A stretch of 64,000 bases of DNA from Microcystis aeruginosa FD4. Its GTDB lineage: Bacteria; Cyanobacteriota; Cyanobacteriia; Cyanobacteriales; Microcystaceae. Below, one piece after another: positions 26,086-35,941 of the stretch. The translations under genes and the position numbers were made by a program. Under the pieces are notes generated by a model. That model was given only the letters and a program-made list of their open reading frames with translations. It was not told the DNA's origin and searched no databases. Position 1 is the stretch's first letter; the number at the start of each line of letters is the position of its first letter. The stretch is from assembly GCF_009792235.1 (NCBI RefSeq), contig NZ_CP046973.1, forward strand, positions 2,728,001 to 2,792,000. The letters run 5' to 3'.

Positions 26086-27726
26086 CTAACTGTTAATAGC
26101 GTGATGATAGCCACTACCATTAGATTCCATAGGTGTCAACCACTGGGAGATAGTTTCTAGTTTTTGACGGATTTGATCGAGATGATCCTGCACGGGTTGC
26201 AGGAAAGTTTCGTACTGTTGTACCTGAGTTTTTAAGCGCAATAATGCCAGATTAGCATCGCGCCATTGTCGCTCCTGTTCTTCAAATTCACGAGTTTTTT
26301 GCTCTAAATCCGACCATTGACCGTCAAGACTATCGCTGGTTTTTTGTAAATCCTCTTGTATTCGCTCGATTTCTGCCGCTAAACGTTGACTTTCTTCGAG
26401 ATTATTTTGATAATTATCGGCCAACAGAATTAACAATGGTTCAAAGCTACATTTTTGGGCCTCTTCTGGAGATAAAATTCCCTGTCTCCGTTGCAGAATT
26501 TTCAGATGTTGAGAGCGAATAGCTTGCCTTTCCTGAAGATTACGTCTTTGTCCGACTAAAGTTGCCGTCAGCATTCCTTTTCTTTCCTGTTCCTCGGCTA
26601 ATTCTTCTTCTAAATTAGCTCGCTGGGATTCATCTATTGTGGCCATTCTTGCTGCTAATTCTTCCACGGTTTGGGATTGGAGAGTTAATTCTTCCTCTTG
26701 GTCGTTGACAAAAATTTCCAAGTGCTTGAGGTCTGTTTGTAAATTGTTAACTAAGCTCTCCAATTCTTCTAAAGGCATTTTTTCAAGAGCTTGTCGCTCG
26801 ATTTTACCATCAAAACCTAGGTCTTCCCCTTGAGCGAAACTAAGGAGCATTTGTCGAGCAGAATCAGTGGTTTGTAGGGTGAGGTTAAGACGCTCGAATA
26901 ATTCCTGTTTTTGACTCAGAACAGTTTCTTGTATTTGTAGTTGTACTTTAGCTGTTTCCAAAGCACTGCGACTCGTCTGTAATTCCCTAGCTCTTTGTTC
27001 GAGATGATTGAGCATTTGTTCGTTGGCCACCTGACGTTCTTCTACTGCCTTTTTCTGCTCCTCTAAACTCTGCCAACAACTATTTAAAATTGTCTGTTGT
27101 CCCTGCACAGATTCAAGAGTGGAATGGAGAATTTGTGAGGGAGAATTGCCCCGATCATGATGATTAGCTAAACGCTCCGTTAGAGAGCGAATAAATTGTT
27201 GTTGTTCTGGGGAAAGATTGGGGTAGGAGTTGTAATTTATTTGTCCTTCTTCCAGTTGTCGCTGTTGCTCGTTTAATTGTTGTTTTAGGGTTTCTAGTTC
27301 TTGTCTTTTGCGCTCTAAATACTCGAATTCCGCCTCTATTTCTTCAATTTGCTCGATTCTTGCCTCCATTTCCATTTTCTGGCGGTTAAGAATCTCGCTT
27401 TGATAGGTGAGAGATTGTTTCCACTGCTCGATTTTCTCTTGATCTTTTTTGCTGCGCTCCATCAAACGGGAAATCTTTTGCAGTTGCCGCACCATCTCCG
27501 CTCCCGCTAATTCCGGGTTTCCTTGCAGTTGACGATTATTGCTCAAATTCACCAAGAGAAGCGCACCTTCACCCAGGGAGTTAGTTTCGTCGTAGGTGAA
27601 GATATCTTCCCCCGGTATGACACTCCAAGTCTGATCCTTATGCTGACAGGCCAATAGTTTCAATTCGGTTTTGTAACCGCCGATAAAACCTCTAGTCTGT
27701 TTTTTTACTTCTGCAAGGTGTAGCAC
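26086..27726 (-). CDS. hmpF: Pilus motility taxis protein HmpF
   Basis: 546 residues. An N-terminal globular part (MLHLAEVKKQTRGFIGGYKT, LLACQHKDQTWSVIPGED) precedes a very long coiled coil (about residues 85-520) rich in Gln, Glu and Leu. This layout matches HmpF of filamentous and unicellular cyanobacteria, a partner of type IV pilus motility and phototaxis. In Nostoc it is needed for normal surface pilin and polarised motor behaviour. The chemotaxis-like genes at 29091-32835 nearby on the other strand fit the same function. Confidence 0.85.
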   Translation of the reverse strand: MLHLAEVKKQTRGFIGGYKTELKLLACQHKDQTWSVIPGEDIFTYDETNSLGEGALLLVNLSNNRQLQGNPELAGAEMVRQLQKISRLMERSKKDQEKIEQWKQSLTYQSEILNRQKMEMEARIEQIEEIEAEFEYLERKRQELETLKQQLNEQQRQLEEGQINYNSYPNLSPEQQQFIRSLTERLANHHDRGNSPSQILHSTLESVQGQQTILNSCWQSLEEQKKAVEERQVANEQMLNHLEQRARELQTSRSALETAKVQLQIQETVLSQKQELFERLNLTLQTTDSARQMLLSFAQGEDLGFDGKIERQALEKMPLEELESLVNNLQTDLKHLEIFVNDQEEELTLQSQTVEELAARMATIDESQRANLEEELAEEQERKGMLTATLVGQRRNLQERQAIRSQHLKILQRRQGILSPEEAQKCSFEPLLILLADNYQNNLEESQRLAAEIERIQEDLQKTSDSLDGQWSDLEQKTREFEEQERQWRDANLALLRLKTQVQQYETFLQPVQDHLDQIRQKLETISQWLTPMESNGSGYHHAINS

Positions 27727-29090
27727 GAGTAGTCGTCCTCTATAATCAAAGTTTTTGTGATCGGTTTTAGAGAGAGTTAGCGATCGAGGCTAGGAGCAGC
27801 CCCTCTATGGTTTTAGTGTACCCATCTGATCTCCAAAAATTTTTAATTTCTATGATTCGAGATCGTTTTTCTTTTTTATTCATACATTTGTTCTCATTTT
27901 TCTCTCTAGCCACTGGAAAATTTTTGACGATTTTTCAGCGCCAATTTACTGTCCTAGTCTCAAAAAAATCGCCAGTCAATCTCATAAATCGGCTCGTGTT
28001 TTCCGACCCTTTTCACCTCTGGCTGCAGTTTAAATAAGCTGACCACAGGGCTAAATTATCGGTTAAGACGGCGTGAGAGCAAGAAGCAAGGATAGGGAGC
28101 TAGACCGTTTGTACTGAAAATCTCCCAGGCCAGTTTAAATGCAGTAAAGCTTACTGAAAAATATGTTACATAATTAGCTTATCAGATTTATTATAGCGGT
28201 TTTCAGAGAAGTTAGTCCCGATTGAAACGCTGAAACGCCTATCTATCAAGGGAGTTACTATACCTTATTAGACTGAAAACCGCTATATTAGTGACAAGAG
28301 GAGGGAAGAAAGCGTTTCTCATCAAGATGAAGGATGAAGGGATTTGGCATCATCCCCAGACGACCAGCTACTGTTCCGGCGTTCCGCAGTTCCAGCGTTC
28401 CCCAAAACCAGAGACTTCGTACCTCATCCTTAAGACTGCTATAAGTTCTCCTAGACTAAAAGAAATAGCGTCTAGCGGGGGAGATTCCGAGAAATTATGC
28501 CAAGAAACTTCAATGAGATTGACATTGGCAGTATCTTACAATTGATTGAAGCCCCCGCCCTTGCCCCCTCAGGGAGAGCATTGATGCTGATCTCAGTATT
28601 CGTGAAAAAGTCGGGAGTATTTGAGAAAATTCTAACTATTCTGGTAGTCTTTTCGGTGATCCCCTAGAAGCTCTCGCTCAAACTATAGCGCTCGAACCCG
28701 CTCTCATTCTCTGCGATATCGCCCTAGCAAAACTCGAAAGCTTTTAGCTTAACAAATTAGGTTTTAGGTGCGGTCGAGTGAAAAGAAAGTTCCGAAGTTT
28801 TCAGCAAACCCTACTTAAAACTGCAATCTGATCAGTGATCAGTAATCACTGAAATCCCCAAACCCCAAAAAAATCTCTTGGCTAGTCGTTTTTAACAGTG
28901 GAATGGGGAACTATAGAGATGAAGCCCGAAAGGGTGAATGAAGTCCTTGTTTAGAGGGAAAACCCCTGATAAATTTCAGATGGCGTTGGAGGCAAAAATG
29001 GGAGCAATTTCGGAGCATCGGGTCAACGGGAACTATTATCGGGCATATTTTTCCATTGTTGTCGTTGGCAGCCTAGCTAGGTAGGGAGTT
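27727..29090. other. Long gene-poor intergenic region between hmpF and the taxis genes
   Basis: 1.36 kb without a supported gene. It contains the MITE at 28192-28287. A 35-codon open stretch at 28643-28747 (GSLFGDPLEALAQTIA...) looks protein-like but has no start in frame, so it may be the tail of a decayed gene. The segment ACTGCAATCTGATCAG with CTGAAATCCCCA near 28830-28860 resembles one near 10555-10590. The promoter of the taxis operon should lie near its 3' end, but I see no clear boxes. Confidence 0.5.
28192..28287. mobile_element. 96-bp MITE with TATAGCGGTTTTCAG terminal repeats
   Basis: TATAGCGGTTTTCAG (28192-28206) and CTGAAAACCGCTATA (28273-28287) are a perfect 15-bp inverted repeat. 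The TATAGCGGT core is shared with the MITE at 10023-10120, so both were probably mobilised by the same transposase. No coding capacity. Confidence 0.8.
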
Positions 29091-29456
29091 ATGAGCGAAA
29101 TATTGCTGGTAGAAGACAGCCAAACGCAACGGGAACTGATCTGTGATCTACTCCGCAATAGCGGCATTAAGGTCACGATCGCCACGGATGGGGTGGAGGC
29201 CCTCGAACATATTCAGAGAGCCAATCCCGATCTCGTCGTCCTCGATATCGTCATGCCCCGCATGAATGGTTATGAGGTGTGTCGTCGTCTCAAGTCGGAT
29301 CCAAAAACCAAAAATGTCCCCGTGGTCATTTGTTCCTTGAAAGGGGAAGTCTTTGATCGCTATTGGGGCATGAAAATCGGAGCCGATGCCTACATTGTCA
29401 AGCCCTTTGAACCGATTGAGTTCATTTATACCATTAAACAACTGCTGCGGGGATAA
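29091..29456 (+). CDS. CheY/PilH-type response regulator
   Basis: A 121-residue stand-alone receiver domain. The acidic pocket is VEDSQ, the phosphoacceptor is Asp52 in LVVLDIVMPRMNG, the switch Ser lies in VVICSLKGE, and the Lys in YIVKPFEP. There is no output domain. It is first in the order CheY-CheW-MCP, the same as the Tax3/Pil phototaxis locus of Synechocystis (slr1042-slr1044), which controls type IV pili. AGGGAG precedes the ATG. Confidence 0.92.
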   Translation: MSEILLVEDSQTQRELICDLLRNSGIKVTIATDGVEALEHIQRANPDLVVLDIVMPRMNGYEVCRRLKSDPKTKNVPVVICSLKGEVFDRYWGMKIGADAYIVKPFEPIEFIYTIKQLLRG

Positions 29457-29547
29457 AATCGCCTTCCTCAGGGACAGTCTAGCTATGGCATAGGTCAAGA
29501 CAGCTAAAAATGCCGCCCGAACTATTAGTTGCAAGAGAACTAAACTA

Positions 29548-30078
29548 ATGCTTAACAACGCCGATTTTTTTGCCAGTGACGCTCAAAATATCGCCCCCGA
29601 CGGTCAGGAATTACAAAGTCCCGTCGGTGAACTGCACTTGCGATTTTATCTACCCTCTCAGGACGAGTTTGCCCTTAGTGCCGTGGGCATTTGCGAGGTG
29701 ATGCAGCAACCAATCGATCGCATCACCCCAATTCCCAATGCTTCACCCTTACTCCTGGGCACGATCAATCTGCGGGGTCAAGTGATCTGGGTGGCGGATC
29801 TCGGTCAATTTTTGGGGGATAACAGCCGCTTAAACACCAATCGCTCCGAAATTCCCGTAATTGCGCTCGAAGAACAGGAAACGATCCTAGGTTTAGCGGT
29901 GGAACGTTTGGGAGATATGGAATGGCTCGACCTAGATCAACTAGGTCGTGCCGCCAGTATTCCCGCTCAGATCGCCCCATACGTGCGGGGAGAGTGGATT
30001 CTGGGCCAAGAATCAAAAAAAACCTTAAGATTACTTGATCATCTGGCTATACTCCGTTCTGCCCGTTGGGCGGCTTAA
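29548..30078 (+). CDS. CheW-like adaptor (PilI type)
   Basis: 176 residues with a CheW SH3-like double barrel. LHLRFYLPSQDEFALSAVGICEVM, ITPIPNASPLLLGTINLRGQVIWVADL and LGLAVERLGDMEWL are the conserved strands and loop. It couples the receptor to a CheA-type kinase, which is not encoded here (in Synechocystis the cognate kinase gene is also elsewhere). It lies 91 bp after the receiver gene. Confidence 0.92.
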   Translation: MLNNADFFASDAQNIAPDGQELQSPVGELHLRFYLPSQDEFALSAVGICEVMQQPIDRITPIPNASPLLLGTINLRGQVIWVADLGQFLGDNSRLNTNRSEIPVIALEEQETILGLAVERLGDMEWLDLDQLGRAASIPAQIAPYVRGEWILGQESKKTLRLLDHLAILRSARWAA

Positions 30079-30171
30079 AATCTGAAAAAAATAGCAGAAT
30101 AGCATTTATAGCAATTCTTTCTTTAAACTACTAAATACTTGACCACTTTATCTTGACTAGGGGAGAGGCCA

Positions 30172-32835
30172 ATGCCGTCAGGGACAGAATACGCAAAACT
30201 CTATGGACAGGCTAACATCGCCTATTGCCAGGGCAACCTTGAGAATGCTGCCGTCATTATCAAAGACATGATCGGCAAGTATCCCGATGATCCCAACGTG
30301 CTGCTTTTACAGGGCCACATTGATCTAGGACTACAAAAATACAGCTTGGCTAGGGAAAGTTACGAAAAAGTGCTGCAATTGGCTAAAAATTCCCCCAATC
30401 GCTCCGATCTGGTGGATTATGCTCGACAGGGGCTCGATCAGATTCGGCAATGGCGTTTTAAAGCCGAGGATGAAGATTTTACGATCGCTGCTACGGAAAG
30501 CATTGCCTACAGGGAGGCAGCTTTCGATCCAGGTCAAGGTTTTAGCAATTCTCGGTCGAGGGAGTCGCAAGCGGCTGACCCCGATTGGCAAAATGAAGGG
30601 ATGGATTCGGATAGTGGTCTTTTCAATCAGGAGGCTCTCAGCGAGCCTAGGGTGGGTAAAGTCGATTCCTATGACGATGATTTTGGGGAATCGGAGGAAA
30701 CCGCCTTTAGTTCCCTTACCCTGTCCAGTTCAGGCTCTCACGGTTCCCAGTGGTCTGGCGATTCTGCAAAAGGGGAACCAGCTTTCCCCTTTGTAGAAGC
30801 AGCGGAGATTGACTCGCTGCAGGAAGGGTGGGGCGGTGAGTTAGGGTCAACGGGAGAAGCCCCTTTTATGGTTTCCTCTGACCGGCGGGAAAATCCCCTC
30901 ACTGGTAGAGATCAGGAGTTATCCTCTACCGATACCCTAGGAGAAAGCAATTTTGCCATTGACCTGGAACCGACCCAGCGACAAGGGGCAAAAACTGGCC
31001 TTAATCAGGGCAGAGTCCCTCAAAAAAGATACGAGGAGGACGACGCCAGAGATTTTAGGGAACCAAAACTCAATGATGAGGATTTAGACGGTTTTCCCCC
31101 ACTGGCTCTGACGGATCTGGCCCGAGGACTGGGGGACTCAGATCTATTTACCCGTTCGGGAGGGGAGGCATTAAGCAGTGGTTTTGCCCCCGAAGCCAGT
31201 GGGTCCCTTAATGCCAGTTCTGGTGTGGGAGAGCCTAATTTTAATCCTTCTCGTCTAAAAATTCCCGATGACAAAAGAGATAGTCATCTTGCCAATGCTT
31301 CCGATCGCTTGCTCAAGCCAGTGGTGGAAGTCAATCCGGGCAAATTAGCCTTTTTTGTCAATGCTTCTTTAGGCAAAAAGCAACTAATTTTAGCGGCTTT
31401 AGCGGGTATTACCCCTGTAATCTTAATTTTTGCCGTTAGTAACGCCTCTTGGATTTCTAACCTCTTGACTGCCAAACCAGCCCCGAATAGCAAGGAAAAA
31501 ACCGAAAAAGTTGCCCCCAAACCAGCCCCAGCCAGCCTTTCCCCTTTTAGTCAACCGAAACCAGCAATGATGTTATTAACTGGAGTGGGAACCTTTGCCC
31601 TGACTTGGCTAGGTTTACAGTTGCTAATTAGTCAGATTAAGCGGAGTCTCAACGATCTGCAAAGCCAATTCGCTCACCTCTCGGAAGGTAATTTTAACGC
31701 TAAAGCGACGATCTACTCGGAAGATGAATTCGGTCAACTGGCCAATCGCTTCAATCAGATGGCCCGGGTGGTGGTAACGACCACCCGGGAAGCCCAAGGC
31801 CGCGCCGCCGAAACGGAACGGGAACGGGAAGACCTACAACGGCAAGTGATTCGACTTCTCGATGATGTGGAAGGAGCCGCTAGGGGGGATCTCACCGTGG
31901 AAGCGGAGGTAAGCGCCGATGTTTTAGGGGCGGTGGCCGATGCTTTTAATTTGACTATCCAAAACTTGCGCGAAATTGTCCGACAGGTGAAAAAAGCGGC
32001 AAAACAGGTGAATCAAGCCAGTACCAATAGTGAATCTTTCGCCCGCAATCAGTCTAGCGATGCCCTGCGGATGGCGGAGGAATTGGCCGTCACCCTTAAT
32101 TCGGTGCAGATGATGACCGACTCAATTCAACGGGTGGCAGAAAACGCCAGAGAAGCCGAAGATGTCGCCCGCACTTCCTCGATTACTGCCCTGAAGGGGG
32201 GCGATTCCGTGGAAAGAACCGTGGTGGGAATTCTGCAAATCCGTGACACGGTATCAGAAACGGCGCGAAAAGTCAAGCGTTTGGCGGTAGCTTCCCAGGA
32301 AATCTCGAAAATTGTTGCGGTAATCTCTCAGATTGCCTCGCGGACTAATTTATTGGCTCTTAATGCCTCGATTCAAGCGGCGCGAGCGGGAGATGCGGGC
32401 CGCGGTTTTGCAGTTGTGGCCGATGAGGTGCGCCAGTTAGCCGATAGATCTGCTAAATCTCTTAAGGAAATTGAACAGATCGTTTTACAGATCCAATCGG
32501 AAACGGGTTCGGTAATGACGGCGATGGAGGAAGGGATTCAGCAGGTTATCGATGTCACCGAGCGCTCGGAACAGGCGAAGAAGTCCCTAGAAGATATTAT
32601 CCAAGTTTCTAACCGCATCGATACGCTGGTGCGATCGATTACCGCCGATACGGTCAAACAACGGGAAAATTCCCTCAATGTCGCCCAAGTTATGCAGTCG
32701 GTGGAGTTAACCGCTCAGGAAACTTCCCAAGAATCCCAACGGGTGGCGGGTTCTCTGCAAAAATTGGTGAGTATCTCCCGGGAGCTGCTGTCTTCGGTAG
32801 AACGGTTTAAGGTAGACTCGGAGGATGATCAATAA
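30172..32835 (+). CDS. PilJ-like methyl-accepting chemotaxis protein
   Basis: 887 residues. An N-terminal TPR-like section (about residues 5-105) is followed by a long acidic, Ser-rich low-complexity linker (about 110-400). Then come two hydrophobic segments (about 400-425 and 463-480), a HAMP domain (about 483-535), a second HAMP-like stretch and a C-terminal MCP signalling hairpin with ALNASIQAARAGDAGRGFAVVADEV split over the conserved tip. It is the sensor of a type IV pilus phototaxis pathway, localised in the plasma membrane. It lacks a periplasmic sensor loop of normal size, so input is probably cytoplasmic or from partner photoreceptors (inference). Confidence 0.92.
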   Translation: MPSGTEYAKLYGQANIAYCQGNLENAAVIIKDMIGKYPDDPNVLLLQGHIDLGLQKYSLARESYEKVLQLAKNSPNRSDLVDYARQGLDQIRQWRFKAEDEDFTIAATESIAYREAAFDPGQGFSNSRSRESQAADPDWQNEGMDSDSGLFNQEALSEPRVGKVDSYDDDFGESEETAFSSLTLSSSGSHGSQWSGDSAKGEPAFPFVEAAEIDSLQEGWGGELGSTGEAPFMVSSDRRENPLTGRDQELSSTDTLGESNFAIDLEPTQRQGAKTGLNQGRVPQKRYEEDDARDFREPKLNDEDLDGFPPLALTDLARGLGDSDLFTRSGGEALSSGFAPEASGSLNASSGVGEPNFNPSRLKIPDDKRDSHLANASDRLLKPVVEVNPGKLAFFVNASLGKKQLILAALAGITPVILIFAVSNASWISNLLTAKPAPNSKEKTEKVAPKPAPASLSPFSQPKPAMMLLTGVGTFALTWLGLQLLISQIKRSLNDLQSQFAHLSEGNFNAKATIYSEDEFGQLANRFNQMARVVVTTTREAQGRAAETEREREDLQRQVIRLLDDVEGAARGDLTVEAEVSADVLGAVADAFNLTIQNLREIVRQVKKAAKQVNQASTNSESFARNQSSDALRMAEELAVTLNSVQMMTDSIQRVAENAREAEDVARTSSITALKGGDSVERTVVGILQIRDTVSETARKVKRLAVASQEISKIVAVISQIASRTNLLALNASIQAARAGDAGRGFAVVADEVRQLADRSAKSLKEIEQIVLQIQSETGSVMTAMEEGIQQVIDVTERSEQAKKSLEDIIQVSNRIDTLVRSITADTVKQRENSLNVAQVMQSVELTAQETSQESQRVAGSLQKLVSISRELLSSVERFKVDSEDDQ

Positions 32836-32866
32836 TCGGTTGGTTATTGATTGGCCGCTAGAGTGA

Positions 32867-32904
32867 TTGACGCTCCCATCGCACTCAAGCGAGGGATTCC
32901 CTGT
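32867..32904 (-). ncRNA. 3' end of TnpB-associated reRNA/omega-RNA scaffold
   Basis: A hairpin (GAATCCCTCGC with a partly complementary GCGATGGGA) ends in GCGTCAA at the element border. Known TnpB guide RNAs have this layout, with the guide taken from the flank just beyond (here from 32866 outward). The RNA's 5' boundary inside tnpB cannot be seen. Confidence 0.55.
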
Positions 32905-34086
32905 TCATCCAGTTACCTTATCTATTAAGCTTTCACCTAATAGACAGTGGGTAGTCTGTAGTCGGGCTTGAATTTCTGTCCGCCCGACAGTATTGGCGCG
33001 TGCGAGAATGTTTATAGCGGCGTTTTCATCTCTATCCAAGACACACCCACAAGAACAAATATGAGTTCTTACAGACAATGTTTTCTTGACAAGATTGCCA
33101 CAATCAGAACATTGTTGGCTAGTATATTGTGGGTTCACTGCTATCACAAACTTTCCGTGTATTTTCCCAAAGTAGTCTAGCCAATCGGTGAACATCGACC
33201 AACTTGCATCTGAAATAGATTTAGCAAGCTTAGGATTTTTCCCCATACTGGACACCTTCAGGTCTTCATAGACTACCAAATCGTTAGATTGGATTAACGC
33301 TTTTGCTGTCTTTACGGCAAAATCTTTACGTTGTCGAGAAACTTTTAGATGAAGGCGAGCTACTTTAGATTTCTGTTTTAACCTTTTCTGGCTTCCCTTT
33401 TTCTTCTTTGAGAGCTTACGCTGTGCTTTTTTTAAGCGTCTTTCTGCTTGACGAAGAAATCGTGGGTTATCAATTTTATCCCCATTAGAGTCGGTTAAGA
33501 AATGGTTTAAACCTAAATCAATGCCCACTTCTTTCCCCGTAGAGTTAAAGGGTTCTACTCGCTCAATGTCTAAAACAAATTGACAATAAAAGCCGTCTGC
33601 TCGTTGAATAAGCCTGACTCTCTTGATTGTGGTTTTGTCTAAGAGTTGACGGTTAAAAGTGCCGATTAGCTTTAATTTACCGATCCCTGTTTTATCCGTG
33701 ATCTGGATAAACTTTTTGTCTTCTGTTAGCTTCCAACCAGAAGTTTTGTACTCGACAGACCTTGAAAACTTTTTGAATTTAGGATAGCCTTTTTTCGCCA
33801 AACCCTTTTGGCAGTTGTTGTAGAAACGGGATATAGAAAACCAAGCTCTTTCGGCACTTGCCTGACGAGCCATAGAGTTGAGTTTACCAACAAAAGAAAA
33901 TTCAGGACTATTAGATAATTCGGTAGTTAGCCTACATAAAGTAGCATAGTTAACCTTATCTTCTTTGGTAGAGTCCATCCAAAATCTTAGACACTTATTC
34001 CGAATAAACTGTCCCACTCTTATAGCCTCCTGAATGGCTATTTCTTGGTGTGAATTGGTTTTTAACTTAAACTCTATGACTCCCAT
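32905..34086 (-). CDS. tnpB: RNA-guided endonuclease TnpB
   Basis: 393 residues, full length and uninterrupted. The three RuvC acidic residues are visible: Asp190 in GIDLGLN, Glu274 in VVYEDLKV and Asp353 in DRDENAA. A zinc ribbon (CSDCG, then CSCGC) lies between the last two. The N-terminal WED/REC part (QFIRNKCLRFWMD) is also intact. TnpB cuts DNA guided by an RNA from the element's right end and helps keep the transposon in place. With no tnpA here, mobility would need one in trans. The catalytic set looks active. Confidence 0.95.
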   Translation of the reverse strand: MGVIEFKLKTNSHQEIAIQEAIRVGQFIRNKCLRFWMDSTKEDKVNYATLCRLTTELSNSPEFSFVGKLNSMARQASAERAWFSISRFYNNCQKGLAKKGYPKFKKFSRSVEYKTSGWKLTEDKKFIQITDKTGIGKLKLIGTFNRQLLDKTTIKRVRLIQRADGFYCQFVLDIERVEPFNSTGKEVGIDLGLNHFLTDSNGDKIDNPRFLRQAERRLKKAQRKLSKKKKGSQKRLKQKSKVARLHLKVSRQRKDFAVKTAKALIQSNDLVVYEDLKVSSMGKNPKLAKSISDASWSMFTDWLDYFGKIHGKFVIAVNPQYTSQQCSDCGNLVKKTLSVRTHICSCGCVLDRDENAAINILARANTVGRTEIQARLQTTHCLLGESLIDKVTG

Positions 34087-34283
34087 CGATTCGACCCCTC
34101 AATGTGTTATGCTATTATCATAGCGATTCATCGTACAAAGTGTCAAGAGGATGAAAACTAATTATCTTAAAACTCGTGCTGTTTTCCCCTGAATATTACC
34201 GGTGCTTCGCTGTTTTATACTGGTCGGTTTTTCATCTCGTCGGTGAAACCGAGAGCCTTCAAACCGACATTTAAGGTAAAGTT

Positions 34284-35495
34284 ATGCCTAAACTTAGTCT
34301 CTGCATGATTGTCAAAAATGAAGCCGAAAATCTCCGGCGCTGTTTGGATAGCGTCAAAGAGGTAGTGGATGAGATGATCGTTATGGATACGGGTTCGACC
34401 GATGATACGATTGCTATTGCTCAAAGTTACGGTGCCATAGTTCCTAGCTACGATTGGCGGGGTAATTTTTCCGATGCCAGAAATGAGGCTTTAAAATATG
34501 TTACTGGCGATTGGATTTTAGTCCTTGATGCCGATGAGGAATTAAATCCGGCTATCGTACCGAAAATGCGTCGGGCAATGGAAAAAGAGGAAAATTTAGT
34601 TATTAATTTAATCCGCCATGAAATCGGAGCCGTACAATCACCTTATTCTCTAATTTCGCGGCTATTTCGCCGACATCCTCAAGTCACTTTTACCCGTCCC
34701 TATCACTCAATTATTGATGATAATGTGGCCATCTTATTAAAAAAAGAACCTGATTGGAAAATAGTTGAACTGCCAGAAATTGCGATATTTCACTACGGTT
34801 ACACCGTCGATAAAATAGCCAGCTTAGATAAGTTTGAACGGGCAAGAAAAGCGATGGAGGGTTTTTATCAGCAACATCCCCACGATCCCTATGTGTGTAG
34901 TAAATTGGGAGGGTTATATCTGAAGATTGGCAGGGATAAAGAGGGTTTTAAGCTGCTCAAACATGGTTTAAAATGCCATGGCTCTAATCCGCATATTTTA
35001 TACGAGTTATATTATCATCTCGCTAATTATTATTATTCAGTGGAGGAATTAAAAAAATCAGTCGATCATTTTATTAAGGCGATCGAGCAGCCAATTTTAG
35101 CTCAATTAAAACTGGGTGCTTATAATAATTTAGGTGGGTTATTATACGAAGGAGAAAACTACGAAACTGCCTTATCTATCTTTGAGAAAACCGTAGAAAT
35201 TGATCCTAGCTATGCCGATGGTTACTATAATTTAGGACTGGTTCTCAAACAACTGCATCGGCTACCAGAATCGATTAAAGCTTATAAAAAAGCTCTCAAG
35301 TTAAACCCCGATAATCCCACTATTTACCAAAATCTAGGGGTTGCTTATATAGTTTTCGGTAGTTATAATGAGGCGATCGAGATTTGGCAAAAAGGCCTAC
35401 AATTATTAAAAGATCAGGGTAATATTTCTCGCGCTGAAATGCTGCAAGAAACCCTAAAAGCTCTGGGAGCAAGTGTATTGAAGGATGAACAGTAA
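34284..35495 (+). CDS. Family 2 glycosyltransferase with TPR repeats
   Basis: 403 residues. The GT2 (GT-A) domain occupies about residues 1-200: LSLCMIVKNEAENL, MDTGSTDDT and the metal-binding DADEEL. Four or so TPR units follow (residues 205-395), for example ADGYYNLGLVLKQLHRLPESIKAYKKAL split by helix breaks. Such SPBc2/SunS-like TPR transferases glycosylate proteins or peptides or act in cell-surface glycan synthesis. Acceptor unknown. The start lies eight bases beyond the TnpB element border, so the element now supplies the upstream region and may have changed its promoter. Confidence 0.88.
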   Translation: MPKLSLCMIVKNEAENLRRCLDSVKEVVDEMIVMDTGSTDDTIAIAQSYGAIVPSYDWRGNFSDARNEALKYVTGDWILVLDADEELNPAIVPKMRRAMEKEENLVINLIRHEIGAVQSPYSLISRLFRRHPQVTFTRPYHSIIDDNVAILLKKEPDWKIVELPEIAIFHYGYTVDKIASLDKFERARKAMEGFYQQHPHDPYVCSKLGGLYLKIGRDKEGFKLLKHGLKCHGSNPHILYELYYHLANYYYSVEELKKSVDHFIKAIEQPILAQLKLGAYNNLGGLLYEGENYETALSIFEKTVEIDPSYADGYYNLGLVLKQLHRLPESIKAYKKALKLNPDNPTIYQNLGVAYIVFGSYNEAIEIWQKGLQLLKDQGNISRAEMLQETLKALGASVLKDEQ

Positions 35496-35941
35496 CTGTT
35501 CAGAGTTGTTGGCAAGATTGGGAGCAGCCACTGTACTAAAATTCTCAATAGGCAGTTTAAATGCAGTACATCTGATTGCTAAAACCCTGTCTAGTCAAAT
35601 CCTGTGAGGATTTTTCCGAATTAATTCTTAATAGGATTATCGAGGAGTTAGACGCTGAAGACTCAGGGGTTTTGATAGAAATTATCAAGAGATAATTGCT
35701 GCCGTGTAATTGACCTTGACAAGAAATGCTATAATTTCCTAGCAAGGGGGGAATTTAATCCCTCTCAGGGTTGCCATCGCACAATTTTGTCGGTTGCCAG
35801 TTCTCGTCAGCTTGTTTGTCAAATATGCCCATTCCAGTTTGAATCGGTGCTGTTATGTCAAGATTCAAGATTTCTGGCTGCAACGGAACTGGAAAATCAA
35901 ACAATCTATTTCTTCAAATCTTCTTACCTTAGACAAAAATA
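35496..35941. other. Intergenic region, no gene seen
   Basis: 446 bp, AT-rich. GGCAGTTTAAATGCAGTA near 35549 is nearly repeated at about 28129-28147 (CCAGTTTAAATGCAGTA), indicating another short dispersed repeat. No gene or RNA is supported. Confidence 0.4.

Larger units (their letters stand above)
32867..34275 (-). mobile_element. IS605-family (IS1341-type) TnpB element 1
   Basis: The element carries tnpB only, with no tnpA. The left end on the minus strand follows TTTAC (34276-34280), and the right end finishes in GCGTCAA (complement of 32867-32873) after a hairpin. The left-end segment matching TCTCGTCGGTGAAACCGAGA (about 34234-34253) recurs at the left end of the second element (about 63323-63343). 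Boundaries were set by comparing the two elements and the reconstructed empty site of the second. It lies between the MCP gene and the glycosyltransferase start without breaking either. Confidence 0.8.

Noticed and set aside
27807..28037. 76-residue frame downstream of the hmpF promoter side
   Set aside because: Very Phe/Ser-rich, no start signal, AT-rich chance frame.
28291..28545. 84-residue frame after the MITE
   Set aside because: No ribosome binding site, low-complexity composition and no family likeness. Probably chance.
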